Assembly: GCA_051016205.1 (NCBI GenBank)
Contig: CP136534.1
Location: forward strand, 5,270,001-5,334,000
DNA: 64,000 nt
Source of the DNA: Acuticoccus sp051016205
Lineage (GTDB): Bacteria > Pseudomonadota > Alphaproteobacteria > Rhizobiales > Amorphaceae
Direction of reading: 5' to 3'
Under the pieces are notes generated by a model. It was not told the DNA's origin. It searched no databases and was given only the letters and a program-made list of their open reading frames with translations. A program made the translations under genes and the position numbers. This document shows, piece after piece, positions 1 to 9,114 of the stretch (position 1 is the first letter of the stretch; the number at the start of each line of letters is the position of its first letter).

Positions 1-786
1 ATCCTTGCCGATGCGCACCTCGCGCAGGTAAGCCCCACCGCCTCGCACCCCGACTTCACCAAGATAAGCCCCTACCAGTTCCGCATGGTGAACACCCAGG
101 AAGGGCTATCCCACGTCCACCGCGATCTGCTGATGGATAGCCTCGGCGTCGGCAAGATTGCAATCCTCTACTATCAGGACGACTGGGGGAACTACGTGAA
201 CACCTCCACGGCCGCGCGCCTTGAGGAGGCCGGTGCCGAAGTGGTGCTGCAGGAGGCGATGATCCCCGACACCAAGGATTTTCGCGCCCTGGTGACCAAG
301 GTGAACGTCGCCAAGCCGGACGGCGTGTTCCTTGCTTCGCACTATCCTGAATCGTCCACTTTCATCCGTCAGATGCGCCAAGCCGGCATCGACGCGAAAG
401 TACTCGGCGCCGACACGCTCCAGAACCCCCTCTTCCTGGAACTTGCCGGCGAGGCCGCCGATGGTGTCGTGATGCCCAGCTACTATTTCTCGGAAGATCC
501 TGACGCTCAAGAATTCACCAAAGCCTACGAAGAGCGCTGGGATCGCCTGCCGGATTACTACGCCGTGTTCGGTTACGATGCCATCGGTATCGTGGCGCAG
601 GCGATTGGCAACCTCATTCGCCAGGACAAGGCGCTGACACGCGACAATGTCCGCGACGAGATCGCCGCGACCACGGACTATCCCGGCGTCGGGGGGCCGA
701 ACACATTCGACGAAATCGGCGATGTGGTGAAGCCCATGCGCGTCCTGCAGATTAAAGACGGGCAGTACACCATGTTCGACGAGTAG
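1..786 (+). CDS. ABC transporter substrate-binding protein (Leu/Ile/Val type), 5' end missing
   Basis: The frame is open from base 1, so the N-terminus and any signal peptide lie outside the window; about 261 residues remain. The visible part reads as the second half of a periplasmic-binding-fold type 1 protein of the LivJ/LivK family. It has an ATP-grasp-like lobe phrase KIAILYYQDDWG, a GAEVV turn, LVTKVNVAKPDGVFLASHY, and the closing YYAVFGYDAIGIVAQAI typical of these binding proteins. It would deliver a ligand to the fused permease/ATPase pair that follows on the same strand. A strong hairpin separates it from the permease gene, as is common after binding-protein genes. The ligand could be an amino acid or another small carboxylate and cannot be told. 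Confidence 0.9.
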   Translation: MLADAHLAQVSPTASHPDFTKISPYQFRMVNTQEGLSHVHRDLLMDSLGVGKIAILYYQDDWGNYVNTSTAARLEEAGAEVVLQEAMIPDTKDFRALVTKVNVAKPDGVFLASHYPESSTFIRQMRQAGIDAKVLGADTLQNPLFLELAGEAADGVVMPSYYFSEDPDAQEFTKAYEERWDRLPDYYAVFGYDAIGIVAQAIGNLIRQDKALTRDNVRDEIAATTDYPGVGGPNTFDEIGDVVKPMRVLQIKDGQYTMFDE

Positions 787-819
787 GCGGCACGCCGTTT
801 ACTTGAGATCAAACGTTAA

Positions 820-845
820 AGCCGGCCAGGTCGTCCTGGCCGGCT
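820..845 (+). terminator. Intercistronic hairpin after the binding-protein gene
   Basis: An 11-bp perfect inverted repeat (A-GCCGGCCAGG / CCTGGCCGGC-T) with a TCGT loop lies 33 bases after the stop codon and 25 bases before the permease start. There is no T-run, so it is more likely a partial terminator or 3'-end stabiliser that keeps binding-protein mRNA in excess over the permease message, as known for other binding-protein-dependent systems. The role is inferred. Confidence 0.6.
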
Positions 846-870
846 CCTTGCCGCCAAGCGGGGATGGTTC

Positions 871-2748
871 GTGCTCGAATTCTTCAGCCAGGTTCTAAAC
901 GGCCTCATCATCGGCAACATCTACGCAATTATTGCGATTGGGTTTACGCTCATCTTCGGCGTTTCCAATCTCATCAACTTTGCGCAAGGGTCGCTGTTGA
1001 TGTTGGGCGGCTTTCTCGCCTTCACGCTGGTGGGGGTCGGCGCCAACATTTGGCTTGCCGCAGTGTGCTCCATCATCGTGACGATGACGGTGGGGATGGC
1101 GATCGAAAGGGTGGCGCTTCGTCCGTTGGAGACGGCGCCTTGGATCGCGCCGCTTCTGTCCACGCTCGCCATCACGTTCGTCTTCGACCAGGCAGCGGAG
1201 CTCATCTGGAGCCCTGAAATTCAGCCATTCCCAAGCCCGCTCTCGCAGTTCGTTTGGCTGGTCGGCGCGGCCTTCATCACCGGCGTCGACATCGCGATCC
1301 TCGCTGTCAGCCTCCTCACCGTTCTCGTCCTGTGGCTCTTCCTCACGCGCACGTGGAGCGGCAAAGCAATGCGCGCGATGAGCCAGGACCTTGATGCCGC
1401 GCGCCAGATGGGGATCGACGTCGACTGGCATCGCCAGCTCGCCTTCGGGATCGGCGCTGCCCTTGCCGCGCTCGCAGGCGTCCTCGTCGCCATGTACTTC
1501 CAGAACATCTTTCCGCAGATGGGCATTCCCTTCGGCCTCAAGGGCTTTGCGGCCGCGCTCCTCGGCGGGCTTGCGAGCGTACCGGGCGCCATTGTCGGCG
1601 GCTTCGCCCTCGGCATCTTGGAATCGCTTGCGGTGGGCTATGTCGGCGAGGGCGCGCGCGACATGATTGCCTTCTCCGCGCTGCTTGTGGTGCTGCTGTT
1701 TCGCCCGCAAGGTCTACTGGGGCACAGGCGCCTCGATGCGCTCGGCGGCGTCACGGGCGCGTCGGGAATTATGCCGACCACCAGCATTCTCGCCGGTCAG
1801 GGTGGCGCGACGCGCGCGGCAAGAAGAGGGTTCGAGCTATCAATCCCGGCGGTCGCGGCAATCCTCGTGACACTCGCCTTTCTGCCGTTGACGGGGGCCG
1901 ACAACTACATCATCCAGGCCGTGCTCGTGGCGGTGATCTTCGCCACCGTCACCATCAGCCTCACGGTGGTGGGCGGGACGGCGGGCGTCATGTTCATCGG
2001 CTTTGGGGGGTTCTTCGCGGTGGGGGCCTACGTCGCGGCCGCAGCGGCGAAGAGCTGGGGCTTATCGGCCGAACTCGCGATCCCCCTTTGTGGGCTGGCA
2101 ACGGCGACCCTTGCCGTGCTGGTCGGGCTCATTTGCGTGCCGCTGTCGGGCCACGTCATCGCCCTTGCCGCGCTCGCCATTGGCAACCTCATCTATCTGG
2201 TCCTCCTCAACTGGATTTCGGTGACCGGCGGACCGAACGGCATCTTCGGCATTCCCCGTCCACCACTTGGCATTGGCGGCGATCTCTCGATGAACAGCGT
2301 TCCGGCGCAGTACATTCAGGCGCTGGTGGTGCTCTTCATCGTCTTCGTGGTGGCACAGCGCCTGGTCAAGTCACCTATCGGGCGCACGCTGCGGGCAATC
2401 CGCGAGGACAGGCCCGCAGCTGAGGCAGCCGGCATTCCCGTGCGCCGCTATCTCCTCACCGCCTTCGCCTTCGCAGGCTTCGGGGCCGGTGTCGCAGGAA
2501 GCCTCTACACGTTCCTTCACCGCTTCATCAGCCCCGACAGCTTTCGCCTCGACACCTCGTTCCTCCTCGTGGCCGCAGCGGTGCTGGGCGGACTTGGCAA
2601 CGTCACCGGCGCGATGATCGCGGGCGCGGCCATTGTGATCCTGCCGGAGCTGCTGCGCGAGTTTGCCGACTACCGCATGGTGGTCTTCGGCCTGTTGCTG
2701 CTCGCGGCGTTGCGGTTCCGCCCCGAAGGCCTTGCGGGGGTGCGTTGA
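871..2748 (+). CDS. Fused LivH-LivM branched-chain amino acid ABC permease
   Basis: This 625-residue integral membrane protein starts at GTG. Residues 1 to about 290 form a LivH-type permease (N-terminal FFSQVLNGLIIGNIYAIIAIGFTLIFGVSNLINFAQG, closing in LLFRPQGLLG). Residues about 325-625 form a LivM-type permease (TVVGGTAGVMFIGFGGFFAVGAY, LRAIREDRPAAEAAGIPV, closing in LRFRPEGLAGVR). A polar linker of about 30 residues joins them. Normally these are two genes whose products pair in the membrane; here one chain would supply both halves. The ATPase gene follows with a one-base overlap (TGATG). Inference: it forms the channel for the upstream binding protein. Confidence 0.92.
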   Translation: MLEFFSQVLNGLIIGNIYAIIAIGFTLIFGVSNLINFAQGSLLMLGGFLAFTLVGVGANIWLAAVCSIIVTMTVGMAIERVALRPLETAPWIAPLLSTLAITFVFDQAAELIWSPEIQPFPSPLSQFVWLVGAAFITGVDIAILAVSLLTVLVLWLFLTRTWSGKAMRAMSQDLDAARQMGIDVDWHRQLAFGIGAALAALAGVLVAMYFQNIFPQMGIPFGLKGFAAALLGGLASVPGAIVGGFALGILESLAVGYVGEGARDMIAFSALLVVLLFRPQGLLGHRRLDALGGVTGASGIMPTTSILAGQGGATRAARRGFELSIPAVAAILVTLAFLPLTGADNYIIQAVLVAVIFATVTISLTVVGGTAGVMFIGFGGFFAVGAYVAAAAAKSWGLSAELAIPLCGLATATLAVLVGLICVPLSGHVIALAALAIGNLIYLVLLNWISVTGGPNGIFGIPRPPLGIGGDLSMNSVPAQYIQALVVLFIVFVVAQRLVKSPIGRTLRAIREDRPAAEAAGIPVRRYLLTAFAFAGFGAGVAGSLYTFLHRFISPDSFRLDTSFLLVAAAVLGGLGNVTGAMIAGAAIVILPELLREFADYRMVVFGLLLLAALRFRPEGLAGVR

Positions 2749-4415
2749 TGAGCCGGCAGAGCGAAACGGCGCTGTCCATCGACCATCTCTCGGTGGTGTT
2801 TGGCGGGCTGAAGGCGGTCGACGATGTAACGCTCGATATCCAGAAGGGCGCGTTTGTCGGCATCGTCGGCCCGAACGGCGCGGGCAAGTCGACGCTGGTG
2901 CAGACGATCAGCGGCTTCGTGCGTCCGTCCTCGGGCGCCGTCTCATTGTTCGGCAACGACATCACGACGGCGAGACCGCACAAACGGGTCGCACTTGGCC
3001 TCGGACGGACGTTTCAGACGAGCCGTGTCTTCCCGGCCATGACGGTGGAAGAAAGCATCTTGGTGGGCGAGCAGCGCCGCCTGATCGGGGCGGCGAACGG
3101 GGTACCCGCCATTGGGCCGCTGGTGGAGCCGGCGCTCGCACTCCTTGGAACCTCAGGCTACCGGCGCCGTCAAGACGAAATGCGTGCGCGCGCCGAGATG
3201 GTGATGGCGCTGTTTGGCGAGCGCCTGATCGGCCGTCGCGGCGATCCCGCCCATAGCCTCTCCTACGCCAACCGCAGGCGTCTCGACATTGCGCGCGCGC
3301 TGGTGGCCGAGCCCCGCGTACTCCTTCTCGACGAGCCGACGGCGGGCATGAACCCCACCGAGACGGCCGAGCTTGCCGGCGTGCTGGAAGAGGTTGCGGC
3401 ACGTTTTCGCGACATGACGATCGTGATGATCGAGCACAAGCTCGACCTCATCAGGCGGCTCACCGAACGCACGATCGTCATTAGCCAGGGCGCTGTGATC
3501 GTCGACGCACCGCCGCAGGAGGCGCTGTCCCACCCTGATGTCGCCGAGGCCTATCTTGGCCACCATAGCGCCGGCAAACCTGACGCGTCTGTCGCTGGCG
3601 GCGGGCTCTCCCTCGATTTCGGTGGCGGGGATGGGGAGACTTCGCCGCCCGCCACGCTCGACGAGGTCAGCGTATTTTACGGTCCCGTTCAGGCGCTCTT
3701 CGAGGTGTCCATCACGGTCGGCCGCGGCGAGGTGGTGGCCGTTTTGGGCGGCAACGCGTCGGGCAAATCCACCGTGATTAAGACGGTCCTGGGACTCACC
3801 GATGTGCGTTCCGGCGATGTGACGATTTTTGGCACGCCTGTCCAGCGTGGTGACACGCCGGAGCGGATCGCCCAGGGCATCGCATCGATCCCTGAAGGCC
3901 GGCGGATGTTCGCCGAGATGACGGTGGAGGACAATCTCCTCCTCGGTGCATATCCGCGACGGCGCGAGAAAGGCTTTGATGACAAGGCCGCGCTTGCCAC
4001 AGTTTACGAAGAGTTCCACTGGCTCGCGGACCGGCGAACGCAGCTTGCAGGCACATTGTCGGGCGGCGAGCAGCAGATGGTGGCGATGGCCCGCGCCTAC
4101 CTGCGCCGACCGCGCCTCTTGTGCATCGATGAGCCATCCATGGGCCTGTCACCGGCCATGGTCGACAGGGTCTACGAGATTCTGACGCGCTGGAAGGCGG
4201 CGGGCATGACCATCCTGATGGTCGAGCAAAGCGCCAACAGGGCGCTGGAGCTCGCCGACCGCGCCTACGTTCTGCAAAACGGGCGCATTGTGACAGCTGG
4301 CGATACGGCCACGCTGCGCAACGATCCAGCCGTGAAGGCCGCCTATCTGGGCATTTCTGCCGAAGAGGCGGACCCGGACCACATCACCTTAGAGGTTGAA
4401 GGAGGACGACCATAA
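2748..4415 (+). CDS. Fused LivG-LivF ABC transporter ATPase
   Basis: This 555-residue protein holds two ABC ATPase domains in tandem. The first half is LivG-like: Walker A GPNGAGKST, a LSYANRRRLDIARAL region standing in for the signature, and Walker B LLLDEPTAGMNP. The second half, from about residue 305, is LivF-like: Walker A GGNASGKST, signature LSGGEQQMVAMA, and Walker B LLCIDEPSMGLSP. The ATG at 2748 overlaps the permease stop; a TTG one codon earlier is less likely. Together with the fused permease it would make a two-polypeptide transporter core instead of the usual four. Its stop codon overlaps the ruined start of the dctP pseudogene. Confidence 0.92.
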   Translation: MSRQSETALSIDHLSVVFGGLKAVDDVTLDIQKGAFVGIVGPNGAGKSTLVQTISGFVRPSSGAVSLFGNDITTARPHKRVALGLGRTFQTSRVFPAMTVEESILVGEQRRLIGAANGVPAIGPLVEPALALLGTSGYRRRQDEMRARAEMVMALFGERLIGRRGDPAHSLSYANRRRLDIARALVAEPRVLLLDEPTAGMNPTETAELAGVLEEVAARFRDMTIVMIEHKLDLIRRLTERTIVISQGAVIVDAPPQEALSHPDVAEAYLGHHSAGKPDASVAGGGLSLDFGGGDGETSPPATLDEVSVFYGPVQALFEVSITVGRGEVVAVLGGNASGKSTVIKTVLGLTDVRSGDVTIFGTPVQRGDTPERIAQGIASIPEGRRMFAEMTVEDNLLLGAYPRRREKGFDDKAALATVYEEFHWLADRRTQLAGTLSGGEQQMVAMARAYLRRPRLLCIDEPSMGLSPAMVDRVYEILTRWKAAGMTILMVEQSANRALELADRAYVLQNGRIVTAGDTATLRNDPAVKAAYLGISAEEADPDHITLEVEGGRP

Positions 4416-4990
4416 ACCGTCTTGTCACCATCTCGGCCCTTTCCCTTGTGCTGGGAGCGAGCAGCGGCGGTCCGCTCGGCAACGACCAGACCGTCCTCGA
4501 CGAGATGCGCCTGGGCACCATCGACATGATGATCGGCGGCTAACAGAACGTCGTGCCGTTCTTCAAGAAGTACGAGATCTTTTCGCCCAACTGTCTTTTC
4601 AGCGTAATGGACGTATGCTGCGCGGCGACGGACCCGGGAAGCGAAGTTGTCGCCTATTTCGAGGGCGTCTACGAGGAGGCTGACCTCGGCCTCAAGCTGC
4701 TGGCCCTGCTCGGCGGCGGCACGCGCAACTTTTCCAACAACGAGCGGGCCATTGAAGGGCCGGAAGACATTGACGGGCTGAAGATGCGTGTGCCCGGTTC
4801 GCAGATGGACCCGCGGATGTAGTAGTCCTTCGGCGCGCTCACCACGTCCCTGACCTGGACCGAGCGCAACACGGGCGCGCAGACCGGCGTGGTTCATGCC
4901 TTCGAGAGTCCCGTTTCGGGCTACTACGGAAACAAGCTGTATTAGGTCGCGCCCGACCGCGCCCGCACGCAGCACCAGATGATGATGAGC
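4412..4990 (+). pseudogene. TRAP transporter substrate-binding protein (DctP type), inactivated
   Basis: The translated frame keeps clear DctP-family phrases: NDQTVLDEMRLGTIDMM, YEIFSPNCLFS, LLALLGGGTRNFSNNERAI, PEDIDGLKMRVPGS and TERNTGAQTGVV. It is broken by TAA at 4541, tandem TAG-TAG at 4820-4825 and TAG at 4943. The first codon, after a good GGAGG ribosome site, is ATA overlapping the upstream stop as ATAA. A single G-to-A change in an ATGA overlap would have destroyed the start while keeping a stop (TGA to TAA). Internal segments of the family are missing and the 3' part is cut off at the IS remnant. It once lay in the same transcription unit as the ABC genes. Confidence 0.85.
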
Positions 4991-4993
4991 CAA

Positions 4994-6058
4994 TGTCCGT
5001 CGTCAGACAATTTGGGACACCGTATGCCATGACGGTCAGGAGGGTCTGGTCCGTTGAGGCTATGCCGCTTTGCAGTGGTCTATCAAGCGGCGCTGTAGGA
5101 CCCTGCGCTCTTTGATCTTTCGTCTCTCCTCGAGGATAGATGGGGCTCGGCCGAAGGTGGCGTCGGCCGGCGTGACGTTGCCGAGGCTCTCGTGGACACG
5201 TTGGTGGTTGGTGTGGTCGACGAAGTCGCCGACGGCGATCTCGAGCGCACCGGGCAGGGTGTGGGTCTCGAGGAGGATCCGGTTCTTCAGGGTCTGATGC
5301 CAGCGCTCGATCTTACCCTCTTGTCTGCGGGTGATTGGGTGCGCCGCGGACGTGGTCGATATGCGGGTCGTTGAGCCATCTGGCGAGTTCGCCGGCGATG
5401 TAAGACGAGCCGTTGCGGCTCGAGCAGACGCGGCCGGTGCAACACGGCTGGCCGATCACAGCCGGAAGCATCAAGGGCGAGCCGAAAGGTGGCGGTGACG
5501 TCCTCGGCTCGCATGGTCGTGCAGAGTTTGAAAGGCGATGACGGTGCGGCTGAAGTCGCCCTGATCGGTGCTCAGATAGGGCCAGCCCCAGCCGACCATC
5601 TTGAGGGTGGTGGAGTCTGTCTGCCAGAGCTGGCCCTGCCGAGACGTCTTGTCGTGGAACTGGTCGGCGGCCTTGATCACCACGACCGCCGGGCTGGTGA
5701 CGAGGTCGTGGGCGTTGAGGATGCGGCACACAACAAGCCTCTGATACAAAATACTTTTTCATGTCGGTGAACCGTACGGCCAGTTCCCGCGGAGAGAGCT
5801 CCGGCTCGTAAAGGGCAAGGTCCACGACAGCCTGTCGGATGTCGTCCGGGATCCGGTCCAGACGCAGCCGGAGTGTGGCTTTCGATCTTCCGCCCCAGCC
5901 TCACCGAACGCTCAGGTGCGCTCGTACCACCGGTGGAACGTGCGTCTCGGGATGCCGAGTTTTTCGAGCGTGCGCTTGATGGGCAGATGACAGCCCTCGA
6001 CGAGGCGGAGGATCTCGAGCTTCTGCGATGCGGGGTATCTCATTCGCGCTCGCCCCCA
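4994..6058 (-). mobile_element. Decayed IS3-family insertion sequence
   Basis: A transposase with an integrase-like catalytic region is readable in pieces on the minus strand (see the pseudogene entry). The 3' end of the element is probably near 4994, where a TGTCC motif starts shortly after the dctP remnant. At the other side the sequence passes within about 25 bases from the transposase start to the tctC remnant, so that terminal repeat seems to be lost. The element separates a dctP remnant from a tctC remnant, two unrelated genes, so a deletion accompanied or followed its insertion. It is a different IS3 group from the intact element at 9062. Confidence 0.75.
5060..6043 (-). pseudogene. 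IS3-family transposase, multiply frameshifted
   Basis: Reading the minus strand from ATG at 6043 gives a helix-turn-helix start (MRYPASQKLEILRLVEGCHL, then TLEKLGIPRRTFHRWYERT). Further on, in changing frames, come LYEPELSPRELAVRFTD, VVVIKAADQFHDKTSRQGQL, RTVIAFQTLHDHASR, NGSSYIAGELARWL, HVRGAPNHPQT and the C-terminal NHQRVHESLGNVTPADATFG, ending at the TAG at 5060. The order matches one-frame IS3-family transposases with an rve (DDE) domain. At least three frame changes are needed to read it through, so it cannot make active enzyme. Confidence 0.8.
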
Positions 6059-6382
6059 TCTCCGAGGCTGCGCGCCTTCGCCGTCGCGGGTGACGAGCAT
6101 GTCAGTCTTTTGCCGGACGTGCCAACGATGACCGAGGCAGGCTTCCCGGGCGTGACCGGCGTCACCTTCAACGGTGTCTTCGCGCCGAAGGGGACGCCCC
6201 CGGACATCGTGAATCTGCTCTCAGAAAAGATCCGCGCTGCACTCGACAACAACACTCCGCGCGAGAGCTTCACCACTCTGGGGTCGGTCGCAACCGGTTC
6301 CACACCGCAAGTGTTCAACGAATTTCTGCTGACCGAGACCGAGAAGTGGGAAGACATCATAGCGGCAGACGTGCAGCCATAG
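6059..6382 (+). pseudogene. Tripartite tricarboxylate transporter receptor (TctC/Bug family), 3' fragment
   Basis: The frame reads LRAFAVAGDEHVSLLPDVPT, then EAGFPGVTGVTFNGVFAPKGTPPDIV and a C-terminal helix ending LLTETEKWEDIIAADVQP. This is the last third of a Bug-type periplasmic binding protein (families of about 320 residues keep a LPDVPTxxExG motif just here). The first two thirds, including the signal peptide, are gone, replaced by the IS remnant immediately upstream. It belongs with the tctB and tctA remnants downstream as a former tricarboxylate-type uptake operon. Confidence 0.85.
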
Positions 6383-6462
6383 GCGGGACGACCGCTCCGG
6401 TCCGATAGCACGGAAAAGGGCTCCCGCATGCCGATTGATGGCTTTCTGACGAGAACCGCCCG

Positions 6463-7085
6463 ATGAGCGAACTCGACAACGAGCAGGCGTAGGCTCCCAC
6501 TCTGGCCGCAAGGGCCTACGCGTATCTTCACAAGAACATTCAGAACGCCAACCTGGAGCCGGGAAGCAAGCTCGTGATCCGAGAGCTCTGCTCCGCACTC
6601 GACATGGGCCTCGCGCCGGTGCGCGAGGCTCTCAATCGCCTCGCCAGCGAGGGCATGGTGGCGCAGCGCGCGCGGCGGGGATGTCGCGTCGTTAGCTTCA
6701 GCCTCACCGATTTGGATGACTTGGTGCGCACCAAACAGTGGCTCAACGAGCTCGGCGTTCGCCAGTCCATCATCCACGGCGACACGGTGTGGGAGGAGCG
6801 CGTGATTCTCGCCTTCCACCGCCTCGCGCGGACCCCGAGCTACACGACGTCCGAGGCGATGGAGGCACACCGAAATCCGGCGTGGAACCGAATGCACTTC
6901 GAGTTTCACGCAAGTCTTATCGCCGCCTGCCGGTCAAACTGGCTGAAGGATTTCTGCCGCACGCTGTTTATTGCCTCTGACCGGTACCGCGCGCTTGCCC
7001 GCCTGAAGAGCGATCCTAAGAAGCGCCTCAAAGAACACCGCAAGATCATGGACAGCGTCGTGGCGCGGGCGCGCCGCCATCGGCA
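6463..7085 (+). pseudogene. GntR-family (FCD domain) regulator, broken at both ends
   Basis: From ATG 6463 the frame reads MSELDNEQA and then a TAG stop at 6490. It resumes with YLHKNIQNANLEPGSKLVIRELC, PVREALNRLASEGMVAQRARRGCRVV (a winged helix-turn-helix of the GntR type), and an FCD-like effector domain with EAHRNPAWNRMHFEFHASLIAACRSNWL. The C-terminal helices after KRLKEHRKIMDSVVARA are missing, because the frame runs straight into tctB sequence at about 7085. It probably once controlled the tct genes around it. A restart at a later codon could give only a truncated protein lacking part of both domains. Confidence 0.8.
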
Positions 7086-7321
7086 GGCCAACCAATTGGC
7101 GCGCTGCCGCGGTCGTGCTCTCATCCATCATCGCATTCGGTCTCATCATCGACCGTCTCGGCACGGTGCCTGCGGTGTTCGCCCTCGTCCTCGTCGCATC
7201 CTTCGCCAGCGAGCGTTTGTCGCTCCGCACGGCACTGGTGATCGCCGCGTTTCTCTCCGCTGTGGTGATCGGCGTGTTCAAGTACGGTCTTGGAATGCCT
7301 ATCGACATCTATCGATGGCCA
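7086..7321 (+). pseudogene. TctB small membrane subunit, 3' half only
   Basis: In the frame with bases at position 2 modulo 3, the sequence reads NWRAAAVVLSSIIAFGLIID, RLGTVPAVFALVLVASFASE and ALVIAAFLSAVVIGVFKYGLGMPIDIYRW. This resembles the last two membrane hairpins of TctB, the small four-helix subunit of tricarboxylate transporters. The first half is deleted at the junction with the gntR remnant, and there is no stop codon at the expected place, since the frame runs on into tctA until 7675. Identification rests on hydrophobic pattern and position directly before tctA. Confidence 0.65.
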
Positions 7322-8834
7322 TTGCGACCGACATTCTCGGCACCGTCAGCGCAAACATTGGGATCGGCCTCGAAACGGCTCTTTCCCATGTCAACCTGTG
7401 GTACTGCTTCCTTGGTGTTCTTCTTGGAACAATCGTCGGGGTGCTCCCTGGCATCCGACCCCTGGCGGCGATTTCGCTCGTCTTTCCCATCACCTTATAC
7501 CTCGAACCGGCGTCGGCACTCATCATGCTCGCCGGGATCTGGTACGGCACCGCTTTTGGCGGCTCCACTGCGGCCATCCTCATCATTGTTCCGGGGACTG
7601 CCTCGTCCGCCGTCACCACGATCGACAGCTACCCGATGGCGCAGCAAGAGCGGGCCGGCGTTGCGCTGTTCCTGACCGCGATTGCCTCCTTCGTCGGCGG
7701 CACGATCGGCATTGTCTTGATGATGCTGTCCGCTCCGATCATCGTGGTCTACGCGTTGAAGTTCGGCTCGGCGGAATACTTATCTCTCATGATGCTGGGC
7801 CTGGTGGCCGCCTCGACCATTTCCGCTTCCACCCCGCAAAGAGTATCGCCATGACCCTCGTCGGCATCGCCATCGGCTGCGTCGGGATGGACATCTATAC
7901 CGGCGAACGACGCTTCACATTCGCTCTCTTGGAGCTTGATGACGGCCTCAGCCTCGTGAGCGTCGCGATGGGCCTCTTCGGGGTGACGGAAGTGATGACG
8001 AGCGTAACGCGCAAGTATGGCGGCGCGATTTAGAAGATCACGTTGCGCTCCCTCGTCCCGCGTCGGGACGATGTGAAGCGATCGGTGGCGCCTATACTGC
8101 GCGGTTCAAGGATCGGATCCTTCTTCGGCACCTTACCTGGCACCGGGCCGACCATTGCATCGTTCATCGCCTACGCGGTCGAAAAGAAGGTGGCGCGCGA
8201 TCCCTCCCGCTTCGGCAAGGGCGCCGTCGAGGGGGTTACCTCGCCGGAATCGGCGAACAATGCTGCCGACCAGACCGCGTTCATTCCAACACTGACCCTT
8301 GGCATTCCTGGCAGCCCCACGATGGCGCTGATGATCGGGGCGCTGATGATCCATGGCATCACGCCCGGTCCTACGTTGATGACAAACCGCCCCGATGTCT
8401 TCTGGGGTCTCGTGATGAGCTTTTGGATCGGCAACGTGTTGCTCCTGATCCTGAACGTGCCGCTCATCGGAATCTGGGTTCGGCTGCTGACCATCCGGTA
8501 TGAGCGTCTCTACCCTGCAATCCTCGTGCTCGTCTGCATCGGTGTCTACAGCGTCACCAAAACGACATTCAATGTGTGGGTCGTGGTCGCCTTCGGCGCT
8601 TTGGGAACCTTGATGCACGCTGCATCCCTCCCTGCCCCGCCGCTGCTCCTTGGGTTCGTGCTGGGTCCATTGATGGAGAGCCACTTTCGGCGCGCCCTGT
8701 CGATCTCGAAAGGCAACTACCTGACCTTCATCGAGCGGCCGATCAGCGGCGTCATCATGGCGATTGCGCTCTGCCTTCTGGCGCTGACGATCTTCTCAGG
8801 ACTGCGCAAGCGCCGCCTCTCGCGCGCCAGATGA
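7315..8834 (+). pseudogene. TctA large membrane subunit, frameshifted and stopped
   Basis: The sequence reads almost end to end as TctA (about 500 residues). The start is MAIATDILGTVSANIGIGLE; diagnostic phrases include LGTIVGVLPGIRPLAAISL, WYGTAFGGSTAAILIIVPGT, FFGTLPGTGPTIASFIAYAVEKKVA, GVTSPESANNAADQTAFIP and LTLGIPGSPTMALMIGALMIHGI. One base is gained or lost near 7826-7842 (after AASTISAS, before AKSIAMTLVG), and TAG at 8031 interrupts the frame. The rest stays open to 8834. Decay is slight, so inactivation looks fairly recent. The open frame spanning gntR, tctB and tctA starts is not a real fusion gene. Confidence 0.88.
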
Positions 8835-9061
8835 CAAATGGGGGCTTGGGCGGTACAGGTGACAGCCATCCGTTCGGGGTGTCGGGAGCCGCCGGGTTTT
8901 GTGGCGTGGAACACGTCGGGTGAAGCTCGGCAGCGTGAACAGTTTCACGACGCAGTTCTCCGAACCCGTCTTCAGCGCGCGCTTTGCTCATCGGCTGTTG
9001 ATGCATGCAGGCGGCGAAGACGTCGCACCGTTCGACACGATCGACATGAGCACCGTCGCCA
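8835..9061 (+). other. Unassigned sequence split by the IS element
   Basis: This piece and the piece starting at 10383 were continuous before the IS3 element inserted: removing 9062-10382 and one CCA copy restores frames that stay open across the junction on both strands. On the plus strand the restored frame reads through QFSEPVFSARFAHRLLMHAG to a TAG in the 10570s. On the minus strand it reads LRGCVVDIGPQGLASIIQ, then IPISGRVDVERTVLATVLMS, to a stop at 8988. I recognise neither, and neither has a clear start with a ribosome site. It may be a remnant of a further gene of the decayed region. Confidence 0.35.
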
Positions 9062-9087
9062 TGAACCGCACCGGGTCTGCCGGAGGC
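9062..9087 (+). repeat. Left terminal inverted repeat of the IS3 element
   Basis: It begins TGAAC and closes with CCGGAGGC, matching the reversed right end at 20 of 26 positions. The CCA immediately before it is repeated after the right end. Confidence 0.9.
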
Positions 9088-9114
9088 TCCAACTCCTGAG
9101 TAGGATGGAGCCTT

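Noticed and set aside
6574..7854. A GntR-TctA fusion protein
   Set aside because: Caused by a deletion and open antisense-like frame; the middle 75 codons are TctB in another frame.
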